Shown piece after piece: positions 43,777 through 53,317 of a DNA stretch of 63,671 bases. The stretch lies in contig CAYONZ010000020.1 of NCBI GenBank assembly GCA_964405465.1, positions 1-63,671 of the forward strand, given 5' to 3'. The notes under the pieces are model-generated. The model saw nothing but the letters and a program-made list of their open reading frames with translations. It was not told the DNA's origin and ran no database searches. This DNA comes from CAYONZ01 sp964405465. Lineage in GTDB: Bacteria > Bdellovibrionota > Bdellovibrionia > Bdellovibrionales > JAMPXM01. The position numbers and the translations under genes are program-made. Position 1 is the first letter of the stretch. Every line of letters starts with the position of its first letter.

Positions 43777-44790
43777 ATGAAAGCCGCAGAAGCAAAACAA
43801 AAAATGGGATTGAGAAAGCTCAACGTGGTATTGGGTGCATATATTTGCCTTGTTACAATCTGTCTTTCTGGATGTTCGAAACAAAACTTTGGTTTGGCGC
43901 CTCAACAAGATGTTTTTAGCCAAAAGGTGGTTTACTCGACTGATGTTGATATTCTTTGGGTGCTCGATACGTCGGGTTCGATGGAGGTTTATCAGCAACA
44001 GTTGGCTAATCAGGTGGATGACCTTTTCGATGCGCTCGATTCGACACGGTTGAATTATCATATGGGCGTTACAAATCTCGATTGTTCAGGTAGCGGTCTT
44101 CGAGGTCGTTTTATCTCACGAACAGGCGAGCCGTCGGTTTTGACGGCCGGTACTCCAGGACTTCGTTCACTTGTGAAAGCGCGTATGACTTCATCATTGA
44201 GTTCGTCACCAATTGAACGTGGACTTCAAGCGATGAAGATGGCCTTGACTGAACCCAACTCACTTGATTTCAACAAGGGATTCTTACGCCCGAGTTCATT
44301 ATTGGTGGTGATCTTTGTCTCTGATGAAGATGATCAGAGTAGCCCAGAAGATTATGCAAAATTTCTCGACACCCTCAGACCACCCACTCCAGCGGGTGAT
44401 CGAAGTTGGATTGTGAGTTTTATGGGGGTGACTCCGCAGGATCGAACTTGTGGGCAAGGTCTACCAACCACTCCGGCAGCCGGCACCAAGTATATTGAGC
44501 TTGCCAACCAATCAGGTGGAGTTGTCGAAAGCATTTGCAGTGGGGAACTTTCACGAGGCGTGCGCAACCTCCGCAAGCGTGTGATGGAAATTGTTTCGGA
44601 GTATCCTTTGAAACGAGTTCCGCGAGTTGATTCAATTCGCGTGCTAGTCAATGGACAGACTGTTCCTAAGGATCCAGAAAATGGCTGGCAATATATTCGT
44701 GAACGTAATGTGATCCATTTCTATGGCAAAGGTGTTCCGCTACCGGATTCGCAGATTCAGGTGGATTTTGATCCGGAGACATTCAAATGA
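43777..44790 (+). CDS. VWA-domain lipoprotein, first gene of a Glt-like envelope cluster
   Basis: The 337-aa product carries lipobox Leu-Ser-Gly-Cys (Cys33), then a von Willebrand A domain with the metal-dependent adhesion motif DTSGS at residues 64-68 and later VVIFVSDEDDQSS. The C-terminal 80 residues are a beta-type extension. It should sit at the outer membrane, periplasmic or surface side, and may bind partner proteins or surfaces through the metal site. ATG 43777 has a GGGGAGGAAT site; upstream in-frame starts lack one. Its stop overlaps the TPR gene start (ATGA), which begins a chain of overlaps through 53287. Confidence 0.85.
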   Translation: MKAAEAKQKMGLRKLNVVLGAYICLVTICLSGCSKQNFGLAPQQDVFSQKVVYSTDVDILWVLDTSGSMEVYQQQLANQVDDLFDALDSTRLNYHMGVTNLDCSGSGLRGRFISRTGEPSVLTAGTPGLRSLVKARMTSSLSSSPIERGLQAMKMALTEPNSLDFNKGFLRPSSLLVVIFVSDEDDQSSPEDYAKFLDTLRPPTPAGDRSWIVSFMGVTPQDRTCGQGLPTTPAAGTKYIELANQSGGVVESICSGELSRGVRNLRKRVMEIVSEYPLKRVPRVDSIRVLVNGQTVPKDPENGWQYIRERNVIHFYGKGVPLPDSQIQVDFDPETFK

Positions 44791-47765
44791 GACAAAGCCC
44801 TTTGATGCAAATTCTTATTTTGACAGCGCTGCTCCTGGTGGTGGCGCCGAATTGTGTTTTTGGCGAAACACCGAAAAAGGCAAAAGTAGAAAATGGAATT
44901 GAAGGTGATCTAAAATTTAAAGAGGGCGACGAAGACGGTAACGAGGTCAAGGCACTGAAAACCGAGATTCTTGTTATCAACGCGGAGAAGCAGGCACTGG
45001 CGCAGCTGCAGAAACTCAAAGCCAAATACAAAGGGACTCCGATGGAGCCCGAAATGCTGCTACGAGAAGCAGAGTTGTACATGCGTCGTGCGCGCTCAGA
45101 GCGATTCTTTGAAATTCACAAGACATCCGACAACGTCGTAAAATTTGCTCCCTCTATGGTCAAGGCAGCTTCCGAGAAAAAAGAGGTCAGTAGTGCGATC
45201 GGCATATTTGAGAGCATTCAAAAAAAGTTTCCTGAATTTCGCGCCATCGACGTTGTTTTATTTAATGAAGCATATGCTAAGCAACAGATTGGTGATGATA
45301 AAGGTGCAGACCTCCTTTATCAAAAGTTAGTTAATCAGCATAGTGAATCAAGTTTGGTTCCAGATGCACTGTTAGCGATTGGTGAAATCAGATACGATCA
45401 AAAGAAATTTGCAGATGCACTCGAGTACTTCAAAAAAATTCGTCAGTTTCCTGAGGCGCGTGTCTATCCCTATGCGATGTACAAAGGAGCCTGGTGTTAC
45501 TACAATTTGCAAAATGCCAGCTCTGGTTTGAAAGAGCTTGAAGAGGTTGTCCGCTATGGGCACGCCATGGCTAAGCAGAATGTCGATTTGAAACTCGATT
45601 TGCGTAAAGAAGCATTGGGTGACATGACATTATTTTTTGCAGAGTTTATGCCAGCATCCCGCGCAGTGGCTTACTTCACTCAGCAAGCAGGTCCTCTTGA
45701 TGCCGCTCCTTATATCTTAAAACTTGGCAAACTCTATGGGCATCACGGCAAGACAGCCGAGGTTGAAGTGGTGCTTAGAGAATTCATTTCAAGCTATCCA
45801 AAATCAGATACGGTACCAGCGGCCTACGAGGAACTCATCTGGAACAATGAAAAAATGCGTAAACGCCCTGAGGCAGTGGCCCAGATGGCTGAGTTTTCGC
45901 GCTACTGCGCTAAGAACGAGGAGCGCAAGGTTGAGTGTCAAACACGGTTAGGTGGAGCAGCGAAAGCTCTTGCAAACAAGTGGCATGCACTTTGGAAGAC
46001 CAAGATGATTCCACCCGAACTTGCAGATTCGGCTGAAGAAGCCTATTCGATCTATCTCGGCAACAAAGAACCAAATGACCCCGAGGAAAATCAAAATCGA
46101 TTTGCCTTTGCCGAACTCTTATTTAAGCGACAGAAATTTCGGCAGTCGAGTGATGAATATGCAGAAATCGCCAATCACAAGCCCGACAAGCAAATGGGTC
46201 ATGATGCAGCCTATGGCGCCATCGTCGGTCTTGAAAAATCGGTACCAGGAAAATGGGGAAAGAAAGAAGAGAAGAGATTTGTCCAGTTGGCAGAGGTTTA
46301 TCTTCGCGTTTATCCGCAAGGTGAATATGCTCTTGATATTCGATTTAAACAGTCGTTCATCGCTTATGAAAATGAACGTTACGATGAGGCCGCGGCGGGC
46401 TTTAAGCAGATTGGATGGAATTATCCAAGTAGCGAACGTGTGTTGAAAGCGCAAGATCTCTATCTTGATATTTTGAATTTGAAAAAAGATTTTACCAATT
46501 TAAAAGAAGCAGCAAAGTCTTTAGTTGGAAAAACCTCTGACAAGGCACGATCACTTCACATGGAAAAGCTCTATCGTGAGGCCTATTTCTCTGAAATTCA
46601 GCAGCGTGAAGAGAAAGGCGATTTCAAGGGAGCGATCGCCGACTATAAGAAGTTTGCTCAGTCCGAAAAGGGTTCTGAATTGGCGGCGAAGGCATGGTGG
46701 AATTCGAGTCAGTTGCAATTTAAAATTGGGGATGCCGAAGGTGGGGCTCAAACTTGCTACGAGATGTACAGATTGTTTCCGAGTTCACCCAATATAAAGA
46801 ATTGTCTTTCTCAAGCTGCGCAGTCCTTTGAAGCATTGGCGCGTGTGGAGCTTGCAGCAAAAGTTTTGGTGGACCTTGCCCAAGTTGACAGTGCTCAGGC
46901 GGTAAAGTGGAAAGAACTCGCGGCTGATTTCTTTGCCTTGAGTGGAAATCGTGAGCGAGCAATTGAGTTTTATTCGAAGTTGCTTGATGCGACGGGGCCT
47001 CAGGCTGTTTCGCAGGCCACGAAAGTTGAATTGATCCGTAAAATTTGGGCACTTGAAAAAGAACAAAATAATACCAAAGGTATCAAGTCCATCCAGACGC
47101 GAATATTGCAAAACGGCGTTGAACCCTACGCTAGTCAGATCACCGTTGAACAGGCAGAGAGCGAATTGGCCTCAGGTGATTTGAATAAGGCATTTAATAC
47201 GAGCAAGAAGATCATTTCAAAAGACTATCTTGCAAAAGATCTTTTAGCGAGAGCACGATTCGTTCAGGCCTCTGTTTTGGAAGATGAGTTTCGCAAACAG
47301 AGTACAAAAGCACAAGTTGATCGGATTACGATTGTCTTGGGGCTTAAGACCGATAAGCTTGATAAAGCGCAAAAGGCTTTTCAGTCAGCAATCAAGTACG
47401 GAGATGCAAGGGTGAGTGTAGCAGCTCTTCGTCGACTCTCAGGATGTTACCTGCACTACGCACAAGCAGTAAAGGCCATTAAACTTCCGGATGAAACTCC
47501 TGAAAATGATCGCAACGCATTTCGAGATGAAATGGATAAACTTGCAATTCCCATGGAAGAAAAGGGCATCGATACAATGGTACAGGCTCTTGAGGCGGCG
47601 AAAAAGTTTCAGATTCGCGACGGCACGATCGGTGAAATTCAGAATGAAATAGATCAATTGAATCATAAAGCTGCAACCAATATTTCAGTAAAGATTGTGG
47701 TTCCGCCGCCATACCTGCCAAGGTTCCCTGCATCGATGTCGGCAACTCGTAGAGGTGAACAATGA
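44787..47765 (+). CDS. Large exported TPR protein (AgmK/GltD-like architecture)
   Basis: The 992-aa product has a signal peptide (about residues 1-26, ending Val-Phe-Gly-Glu), then a short charged coil and some twenty tetratricopeptide-like repeats across the rest. Helical pairs are clear in VLFNEAYAKQQIGDDKGADL and AYGAIVGLEKSV segments. It should be a periplasmic solenoid scaffold. Large TPR proteins of this sort (AgmK/GltI and GltD) stand in the Glt gliding clusters; a direct match needs a search. It is coupled on both sides by 4-nt overlaps. Confidence 0.8.
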   Translation: MRQSPLMQILILTALLLVVAPNCVFGETPKKAKVENGIEGDLKFKEGDEDGNEVKALKTEILVINAEKQALAQLQKLKAKYKGTPMEPEMLLREAELYMRRARSERFFEIHKTSDNVVKFAPSMVKAASEKKEVSSAIGIFESIQKKFPEFRAIDVVLFNEAYAKQQIGDDKGADLLYQKLVNQHSESSLVPDALLAIGEIRYDQKKFADALEYFKKIRQFPEARVYPYAMYKGAWCYYNLQNASSGLKELEEVVRYGHAMAKQNVDLKLDLRKEALGDMTLFFAEFMPASRAVAYFTQQAGPLDAAPYILKLGKLYGHHGKTAEVEVVLREFISSYPKSDTVPAAYEELIWNNEKMRKRPEAVAQMAEFSRYCAKNEERKVECQTRLGGAAKALANKWHALWKTKMIPPELADSAEEAYSIYLGNKEPNDPEENQNRFAFAELLFKRQKFRQSSDEYAEIANHKPDKQMGHDAAYGAIVGLEKSVPGKWGKKEEKRFVQLAEVYLRVYPQGEYALDIRFKQSFIAYENERYDEAAAGFKQIGWNYPSSERVLKAQDLYLDILNLKKDFTNLKEAAKSLVGKTSDKARSLHMEKLYREAYFSEIQQREEKGDFKGAIADYKKFAQSEKGSELAAKAWWNSSQLQFKIGDAEGGAQTCYEMYRLFPSSPNIKNCLSQAAQSFEALARVELAAKVLVDLAQVDSAQAVKWKELAADFFALSGNRERAIEFYSKLLDATGPQAVSQATKVELIRKIWALEKEQNNTKGIKSIQTRILQNGVEPYASQITVEQAESELASGDLNKAFNTSKKIISKDYLAKDLLARARFVQASVLEDEFRKQSTKAQVDRITIVLGLKTDKLDKAQKAFQSAIKYGDARVSVAALRRLSGCYLHYAQAVKAIKLPDETPENDRNAFRDEMDKLAIPMEEKGIDTMVQALEAAKKFQIRDGTIGEIQNEIDQLNHKAATNISVKIVVPPPYLPRFPASMSATRRGEQ

Positions 47766-48718
47766 AAAACTTCGGTATACTCATCATGGTATTTGCTCTC
47801 ATCGGATGCCAATCTGCTGGAAAGAAAACAGATGATAAGACAACAGAGTCAGCAAATGTGGATGTGAAGAAATACAGTGAAGGCTTAAAGAATGTAAACC
47901 TTCAGGCTCAAGCGCAGCAAAGCTGTTTGCCTTCGCAGATCTCAAGTTTGAATTGGCAGGGTTTAGTAAATATGGGCCATGCCTGTGTTAAAGACGGAGA
48001 CTGGAAGAACGTCGAAAACGTTGCCAATCAAATATCACGGATTGAAATGAACTCACCCTGGGCGGCCTACTATTTGAGCCTGCATGCCGAACATGAAAAA
48101 GATCTCACGCGTGCGCTTTGGATGATTGAACAATCATTAAAAAAATCGCAAGGGCAGATCGGGCTTTTACATTATCAAAAAGGCCGTTTGCTTCTGCAGC
48201 TAAAGCAAATCAACCAGGGCTTTGAGTCGATCACCAAGGGCGTAGAACTTGATGGCGCTTTGGCAGAGGGGCATGTGTTTTTAGCTCAATCCTATTATCG
48301 AGATCAAGAGTGGGACAAGGCTGCGTCTCATTTTGAAGCTGTATTGCGAACCGACGACAAAAACCTCGTGGCACTTCAAGGTTTGGCTCAAGTGAGAGTT
48401 ATTCAGGAGAAACCTGAGGCTGCATCTGAGGCGCTGGAAGCATGGTTGGTCGTACAGCCAAGTGTTTTGTGGGCACGAGTGAAACTTGCCCAGTTGTACG
48501 AAACGCAGTTGAAGAAACCCGAAAAGGCATTGCCACTTTATCGTGGTCTTAAAGAAGACCTTGAAAAAGGACGTCTCAAAGATAAACCCGACGTTGATGT
48601 GGTTGCAAAAGTGACCAATCTTGAAACTTTGTTGAAGAAGGAGATTGAAAGGAAGCAAACGTCTGTTGAAGAACCAAAAACAACCGATAAGAAGCCTAAG
48701 CAGGGAGGTCAAAAATGA
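47762..48718 (+). CDS. TPR lipoprotein, AglT/GltE-like
   Basis: The 318-aa product has a short signal with lipobox Ala-Leu-Ile-Gly-Cys (Cys16), a Cys-bearing linker, and tetratricopeptide repeats from about residue 60 to 285. Its tail is a Lys/Glu/Thr-rich segment. A TPR lipoprotein is a core part of the Myxococcus gliding machinery (AglT/GltE), so I infer the same place here. Overlaps by 4 nt on both sides (ATGA) tie its synthesis to neighbours. Confidence 0.8.
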   Translation: MKNFGILIMVFALIGCQSAGKKTDDKTTESANVDVKKYSEGLKNVNLQAQAQQSCLPSQISSLNWQGLVNMGHACVKDGDWKNVENVANQISRIEMNSPWAAYYLSLHAEHEKDLTRALWMIEQSLKKSQGQIGLLHYQKGRLLLQLKQINQGFESITKGVELDGALAEGHVFLAQSYYRDQEWDKAASHFEAVLRTDDKNLVALQGLAQVRVIQEKPEAASEALEAWLVVQPSVLWARVKLAQLYETQLKKPEKALPLYRGLKEDLEKGRLKDKPDVDVVAKVTNLETLLKKEIERKQTSVEEPKTTDKKPKQGGQK

Positions 48719-48960
48719 AAATCTCTTACACATTCGTTTTGGTGATCTCATTGTTTATGAGTTCGACGGTTTTTGCTAAAAAAGTTCGGTATAGAAAAAC
48801 ACAAGACGTGAATTTTGAGGAGCAAGACATCAATGGGACTGTTCGAAATCCTGACGGTGCCTATTTACTACAAAAACGTGGGATGGACTTTGTTCCGCTT
48901 TATAAAGTGAAAAACAACTTTGATGAAAACATAAAAGAGTCGGTTGAGTACATTAAGTGA
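48715..48960 (+). CDS. Small exported protein of the Glt-like run
   Basis: The 81-aa product has a signal peptide of about 21 residues (ending Val-Phe-Ala-Lys), and a 60-residue mature part with a basic start and a segment Val-Arg-Asn-Pro-Asp-Gly-Ala-Tyr-Leu-Leu. No domain is recognised. A small exported protein wedged between a TPR lipoprotein and a barrel suggests a linker or assembly factor. It overlaps the upstream gene by 4 nt. Confidence 0.75.
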   Translation: MKISYTFVLVISLFMSSTVFAKKVRYRKTQDVNFEEQDINGTVRNPDGAYLLQKRGMDFVPLYKVKNNFDENIKESVEYIK

Positions 48961-48988
48961 ACTCGGCGACGGGGCCAGGGGAGATAAA

Positions 48989-49894
48989 ATGAGACCAAGA
49001 AAAGATTTAACATCGGCATCACCTTCGACGTTCATGAAAAAGATGATCGTCTTGTGTGCAATAGTATTGACTTCAAGTTTGTCCTTGGCAAAGACGAAGC
49101 CAGCGCCTCCCGCAAACGATGATAAAGTGGACACCAAGGCTGCGACTGAGGCGCCTGCCGATAAAGGTGCAGACAAAGGATCTGCAGATGCGAAGGCAGC
49201 TACTGCTGGAAAATCAGATGATAAAGTAAATCCCGAGAGCGATAAACTCGATGTTTCAGATCTCGAAAAAAAATATTGGGCTGCTAAGGATACGGACTTC
49301 AACGTTGTTCAAAACCGAACCTATACCAAAGCTGGACGATATGCGATCTCGCTTGGTTTTGGACCTTTGCTCAATGACAGCTGGTCTGAGGCTGTCGCCT
49401 TGAACGCGAGTGCGAGTTATTATTTTAGTGATCGTTATGGTGCGGAGTTGATGTACAGCTACACTGACACAAAGAACAGTGCTTCAACGGATCGTTTAAT
49501 TTCTCAGGGTGGAGTTCCCAACCATGGAAAAGTAAAGACCTACATCGGAGGAGCATTCAACTGGGTTCCCATCTACGCCAAAATGTCGGTCATGAATAAG
49601 AGTATTATATATTTTGATATGTCATTTTCTCCTACGCTCGGGATGACCACCTATGAACAGCAAACCGAAGATGGCGGACGACGTAAAACTTCTCCAACCA
49701 TTGGTATCGATATCACTCAGCATTTCTTCTTGAGTAAGTTTTTTGCGTTACGTGGCGACTTCAAAAATAGATGGTACCAGGAAGATATTGCGGCCTATCG
49801 AAACTCGACAGCAGCGTCATATCCAGATCGAAAAATCGATTCAAGTTTTTCTCGAACCTCTGAAATTATTTTTGGAGCCACTTTTTACTTCTGA
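48989..49894 (+). CDS. Outer-membrane beta-barrel protein of the Glt-like run
   Basis: The 301-aa product starts with a long n-region, then a signal peptide (Met-Lys-Lys-Met-Ile at residues 16-20, cut near Ser-Leu-Ala-Lys). A disordered Ala/Lys/Asp-rich stretch of about 60 residues follows, then a barrel of amphipathic strands ending with Gly-Ala-Thr-Phe-Tyr-Phe. A C-terminal Phe is typical of barrels recognised by BamA. The family looks like the Myxococcus/Bdellovibrio barrel group to which GltB-type proteins belong. ATG 48989 has an AGGGGAGATAAA site, while the internal ATG 49034 has none. Confidence 0.82.
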   Translation: MRPRKDLTSASPSTFMKKMIVLCAIVLTSSLSLAKTKPAPPANDDKVDTKAATEAPADKGADKGSADAKAATAGKSDDKVNPESDKLDVSDLEKKYWAAKDTDFNVVQNRTYTKAGRYAISLGFGPLLNDSWSEAVALNASASYYFSDRYGAELMYSYTDTKNSASTDRLISQGGVPNHGKVKTYIGGAFNWVPIYAKMSVMNKSIIYFDMSFSPTLGMTTYEQQTEDGGRRKTSPTIGIDITQHFFLSKFFALRGDFKNRWYQEDIAAYRNSTAASYPDRKIDSSFSRTSEIIFGATFYF

Positions 49895-49911
49895 GCATGG
49901 GAGGGCGAACA

Positions 49912-52638
49912 ATGTTTAAAAATGTATCGAAAAATCATTTAGCTTTTGTTGCGGCCCTCTTGATCGTCCTCGCGGAGAATTCAAATGCGAAGGTCATGAA
50001 AAACTTTGGACTACACTCAGAGTCTGAAGTACGCGAATGGAGCGCCAAAAATAGCAATCCTACGCCACCTCAAGCTGGGGACGCGGGCGAACCAAAGACA
50101 GCAGCAACGACAGACGCAAATACCAAGGCAAATGGCGACACAAAGGGTACCAAGGCGTCGTCACCTAATGCACCCGAAAAGGTTGCTGATGTTCCAAGTG
50201 GTAAAATTGCATCGCCTCCAAGTCAGCCAACACCTCGAGTGGCCGACACAAAGACACCAAGCCAAGGGGTGGCTGTACCGACTGCAAACTCGAACACTTC
50301 AGCTAAGGCTAATTCTTCGGTCACTAAGAAAGCCGATGAGAGTGTGGCAGCGAAAGCTGTGGGTGCCGTTAAAACTTGGTTCAATTCTGCATGGAATAAA
50401 TTCGCTGGTGAACCAAAGTCCAGTGCTCCTGTTGCTAACTCGACAGTCAACAAGAGTTCACCGACAGCAGTGGCTCCCGCTGTTACGCCATCCACAACGG
50501 GAAGTTCTGTTGCACCGGCAGCGCCAGTGAGTCCGGGTGTTGCCGTGGTTGTGAAACCAGTTGTGCCAGCTATCAAGGCCGATCAATTGCAAAAAAAACA
50601 GTCTGGTGTTGCATACTATGAAATCAAAAAGGGTGAGTCGATTCCGCGTCTAGATATTGGACGTGAAGAGCGAGTTCGTGCCAAGGGCTATAAGCTCAAC
50701 CTCGAAATGGATAAGCTCTTCAAAAAACACATAGCCTATCAATTTGATTCTCCCGACTTGATGAAACAAACAGATCTTGCAAAGGCGATGAAGCCAGAAG
50801 TTGCCGTACCTCTTCCAAAAGATAAAATGCCGAAGATTAAAATGGCAGTGTTTCAGCCAAAGGGAAAGATCAGTCGCGATGAGTTTGAAAAGTTTGTCAT
50901 TAAGTATGCATTAGAAAAGAACATTGACCTCAAAAAAATACAACCATTGAGTGAAGAGGATACAAGGTTATTGAGTGGTATTTTTCTATTTAAACAGGGC
51001 AATCGATGTTCTGTTGCTATTGGGCTTTTTCACTCGCTTTCCAAAAATAAAAACTATTCTCCTGAAGCTGACTACTATTCTTCGCTTTGTTCCAAAGAGC
51101 TCGGTCTAATGGGTGATTTCTTTGAACGCTCCAGACGTGTGCTTGAGACTCAAGATCCATCCTATGCTAAAAAAGTATTTAAACAGTTGGGTCCAGAACT
51201 TCCATATGAATATGTTGAACCGATTGGCAAAGCCTTAAAGGGTCTTGTGCAAAACAAGAATACGGCTTCGCTATTGACTCAAATTGAAGATTCTAAAGTT
51301 GCTGGAAATATCAATTTTCATTTGGCGAACTATGGAGTGCGTGTTGGTGATTGGCAATTGGCAGCTCGACACGCAGCACTTGTACCTGAGAAACATGTTC
51401 GGTCGTGGCACGCAAAGTTCATTTTGTCTCTGGCTGAATATCAAAACGGACATAAAGACAAAGCTGTTGCCCTTGAAGATGACATTCTCGAAAATGCTCC
51501 AACCTCAGACAAAATGGTGCAGGAGCTGCTACCTGTGGTTTCGCTTAATTTAGGTCGAATGTATTTTCAAGACCGAAAATTCAAAGAGGCCAAAGATGCG
51601 TTTGTGAAAGTCAGCAAAGAGAACCCACTTTGGATACAGAGCCTTCATGAGCTGGGGTGGTCACAAGTGCAAGCCGGAGACTTTGAGGGTGCAATTGGAA
51701 ATATGTACTCGATTCAGTCACCTTATTTTCAGAATGTGTTCAAACCTGAGTCTTTTGTGATTCGTGCCATTGGGTACCTCAATCTTTGTCAGTATGGTGA
51801 CGCTTATCGAACGATCAGCATTTTAGAAAAACAATATCGTCCATGGAACGAAGCCATCGGGCGGTATTTGAATTCACCCGATAAAAAAGCCTATCAGTCG
51901 GTAAAGTCATTCTTGCGATCCAAAGGGAACGAAGAAATCGATGGTCTTGCCCCTAGTGTGGTAAGAGAAATGGCCCGACACCGTGACTATACGAATTTGC
52001 AGAATGCTTTGAATCGACAAATTGATGAAAAAGAAATCTATCAGAAGTTGGATCAAGAAGTGGAAAAGAGTTTGAAACGGGCTCAGACCAATGTCACCAA
52101 TTCGAGAAAGACAATTTCAGATTTAAAGCTTCGACTATTGTCGATTGCAAAAAATCCGACTCTCGAAAAGAGTCGCAACAATTGGGAGAGCTCTCTGAAG
52201 AAAGAGATGGATCGATTGAATGATTACTTTTTTGAGATCGATCTCTATTCTGATGCCAAAAAGAATCTCGGTCCTTACAAAGCTGAGGCCCTGGCTCAAG
52301 CAGATCAACGTCAGACTGGTACAAAATCTAAGATAGAGTCGGTTCTCACAGCTCGACTGAAAAAGATGCAGGCAGATTTGGACCGAGTGCTCGAGAATAA
52401 CGAACTTCTCCGCTACGAAGTGTTTGCAGGAAGTGGAGAAAACATTCGATACCATGTTTCTGGTGGAGAATCAGAAAAGCGCGTGCCAGCTTCAGCTGTG
52501 CCTAAGACCAAAGCATTACAATGGGAATTCGATGGCGAATATTGGGAGGATGAAATTGGTCATTACCGATCTTCGTTAACCAATAACTGTCCTGAGTCGA
52601 AGCGTGCTAAGGCTGCTAAACAAGCGGCGGAGGAGTAA
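49912..52638 (+). CDS. Large exported TPR/coiled-coil protein with an Ala/Thr/Pro-rich spacer
   Basis: The 908-aa product has a signal peptide (about 1-26, ending Ser-Asn-Ala-Lys) and a disordered Ala/Thr/Pro/Lys-rich stretch of about 170 residues. TPR-like repeats follow (about 330-620), then a helical coiled-coil C-terminus with a polar last domain. The order spacer-repeats-coil suggests a protein that spans the periplasm. ATG 49912 is preceded by GGGAGGGCG; an ATG five codons upstream is less likely. It follows the barrel gene by 17 nt and precedes the coiled-coil gene by 1 nt. Confidence 0.8.
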   Translation: MFKNVSKNHLAFVAALLIVLAENSNAKVMKNFGLHSESEVREWSAKNSNPTPPQAGDAGEPKTAATTDANTKANGDTKGTKASSPNAPEKVADVPSGKIASPPSQPTPRVADTKTPSQGVAVPTANSNTSAKANSSVTKKADESVAAKAVGAVKTWFNSAWNKFAGEPKSSAPVANSTVNKSSPTAVAPAVTPSTTGSSVAPAAPVSPGVAVVVKPVVPAIKADQLQKKQSGVAYYEIKKGESIPRLDIGREERVRAKGYKLNLEMDKLFKKHIAYQFDSPDLMKQTDLAKAMKPEVAVPLPKDKMPKIKMAVFQPKGKISRDEFEKFVIKYALEKNIDLKKIQPLSEEDTRLLSGIFLFKQGNRCSVAIGLFHSLSKNKNYSPEADYYSSLCSKELGLMGDFFERSRRVLETQDPSYAKKVFKQLGPELPYEYVEPIGKALKGLVQNKNTASLLTQIEDSKVAGNINFHLANYGVRVGDWQLAARHAALVPEKHVRSWHAKFILSLAEYQNGHKDKAVALEDDILENAPTSDKMVQELLPVVSLNLGRMYFQDRKFKEAKDAFVKVSKENPLWIQSLHELGWSQVQAGDFEGAIGNMYSIQSPYFQNVFKPESFVIRAIGYLNLCQYGDAYRTISILEKQYRPWNEAIGRYLNSPDKKAYQSVKSFLRSKGNEEIDGLAPSVVREMARHRDYTNLQNALNRQIDEKEIYQKLDQEVEKSLKRAQTNVTNSRKTISDLKLRLLSIAKNPTLEKSRNNWESSLKKEMDRLNDYFFEIDLYSDAKKNLGPYKAEALAQADQRQTGTKSKIESVLTARLKKMQADLDRVLENNELLRYEVFAGSGENIRYHVSGGESEKRVPASAVPKTKALQWEFDGEYWEDEIGHYRSSLTNNCPESKRAKAAKQAAEE

Positions 52639-52639
52639 T

Positions 52640-53287
52640 ATGAAAAATTCAAAACAAAAAATTGGATTACTATTTTTGGTGGCTCTATTTGGCACTTCCG
52701 TCGCAATGGCAAGGTCTAACGTCAAAGAGAAAGTCGAACAACTGAAGCAGAATACCGACAATAGCAAAGCGAATCTCGATCAGTATGAAGAAAATCTTCG
52801 CATCATTAGCGATAACATCAAGGAGACCGAAAAGGCGATTAAGTCGCTTGAGCGGCAGCGCGCGGCTTTGACTAAGGCATCGAGCGAAGCTCTGAAGAGC
52901 AAAGAGGGCGTTGATGCAACGAAGAAGCAAATTCAAGGTTATATGACTGCCGAACAGGCCAAGGTGGACGCCGAAAGAAAGCAAATCGATGATCTTAAGA
53001 AAACGATTGCGCAACTAGAAGAGAACCAAAAGCAACGCCAACAAAATGTGGCAGAGTACCAGCAGAAACTTGCAACAATCGATGGCGAAGTGGCCTCTTT
53101 TGAAGAACGCAAACGCTCAATTGCTGATCTTGATGCTGCTTTGAAACAGAAAATTGCCGACGTTCAGGCGGATCAAAAGAAGCTTGTGGAAAAACGAGCT
53201 TCTTATGATGAAGAGGCATCAAAATGGAAGAAACAGCTCCGTTTGGCTGAGCGTTCGTATTCGAGTTTCAAAGAACTTGAAGACTAA
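52640..53287 (+). CDS. Exported coiled-coil protein, last gene of the Glt-like run
   Basis: The 215-aa product has a signal peptide (about 24 residues, ending Ala-Met-Ala-Arg) and then an almost unbroken coiled coil to the end. The heptads are rich in Lys, Glu, Gln and Leu and the helices are broken only by short turns. It has no cysteine in the mature part and no membrane helix, so it should be a periplasmic rod. ATG 52640 has a GGAGGAG site. It is convergent with the ABC genes, 30 bp away, without an obvious terminator. Confidence 0.8.
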   Translation: MKNSKQKIGLLFLVALFGTSVAMARSNVKEKVEQLKQNTDNSKANLDQYEENLRIISDNIKETEKAIKSLERQRAALTKASSEALKSKEGVDATKKQIQGYMTAEQAKVDAERKQIDDLKKTIAQLEENQKQRQQNVAEYQQKLATIDGEVASFEERKRSIADLDAALKQKIADVQADQKKLVEKRASYDEEASKWKKQLRLAERSYSSFKELED

Positions 53288-53317
53288 CTTCAAAACTTAA
53301 GAACAAAAAGACCAAAA

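Noticed and set aside
48281..48751. 156-codon minus-strand frame opposite the TPR lipoprotein gene
   Set aside because: Antisense to a clear lipoprotein/TPR gene; rich in Phe, Leu and Arg as antisense frames usually are.
50006..50530. 174-codon plus-strand frame inside the 908-aa TPR gene
   Set aside because: Covers the Ala/Thr/Pro-rich spacer in another frame; Gln/Arg/His-rich translation is a typical shadow.
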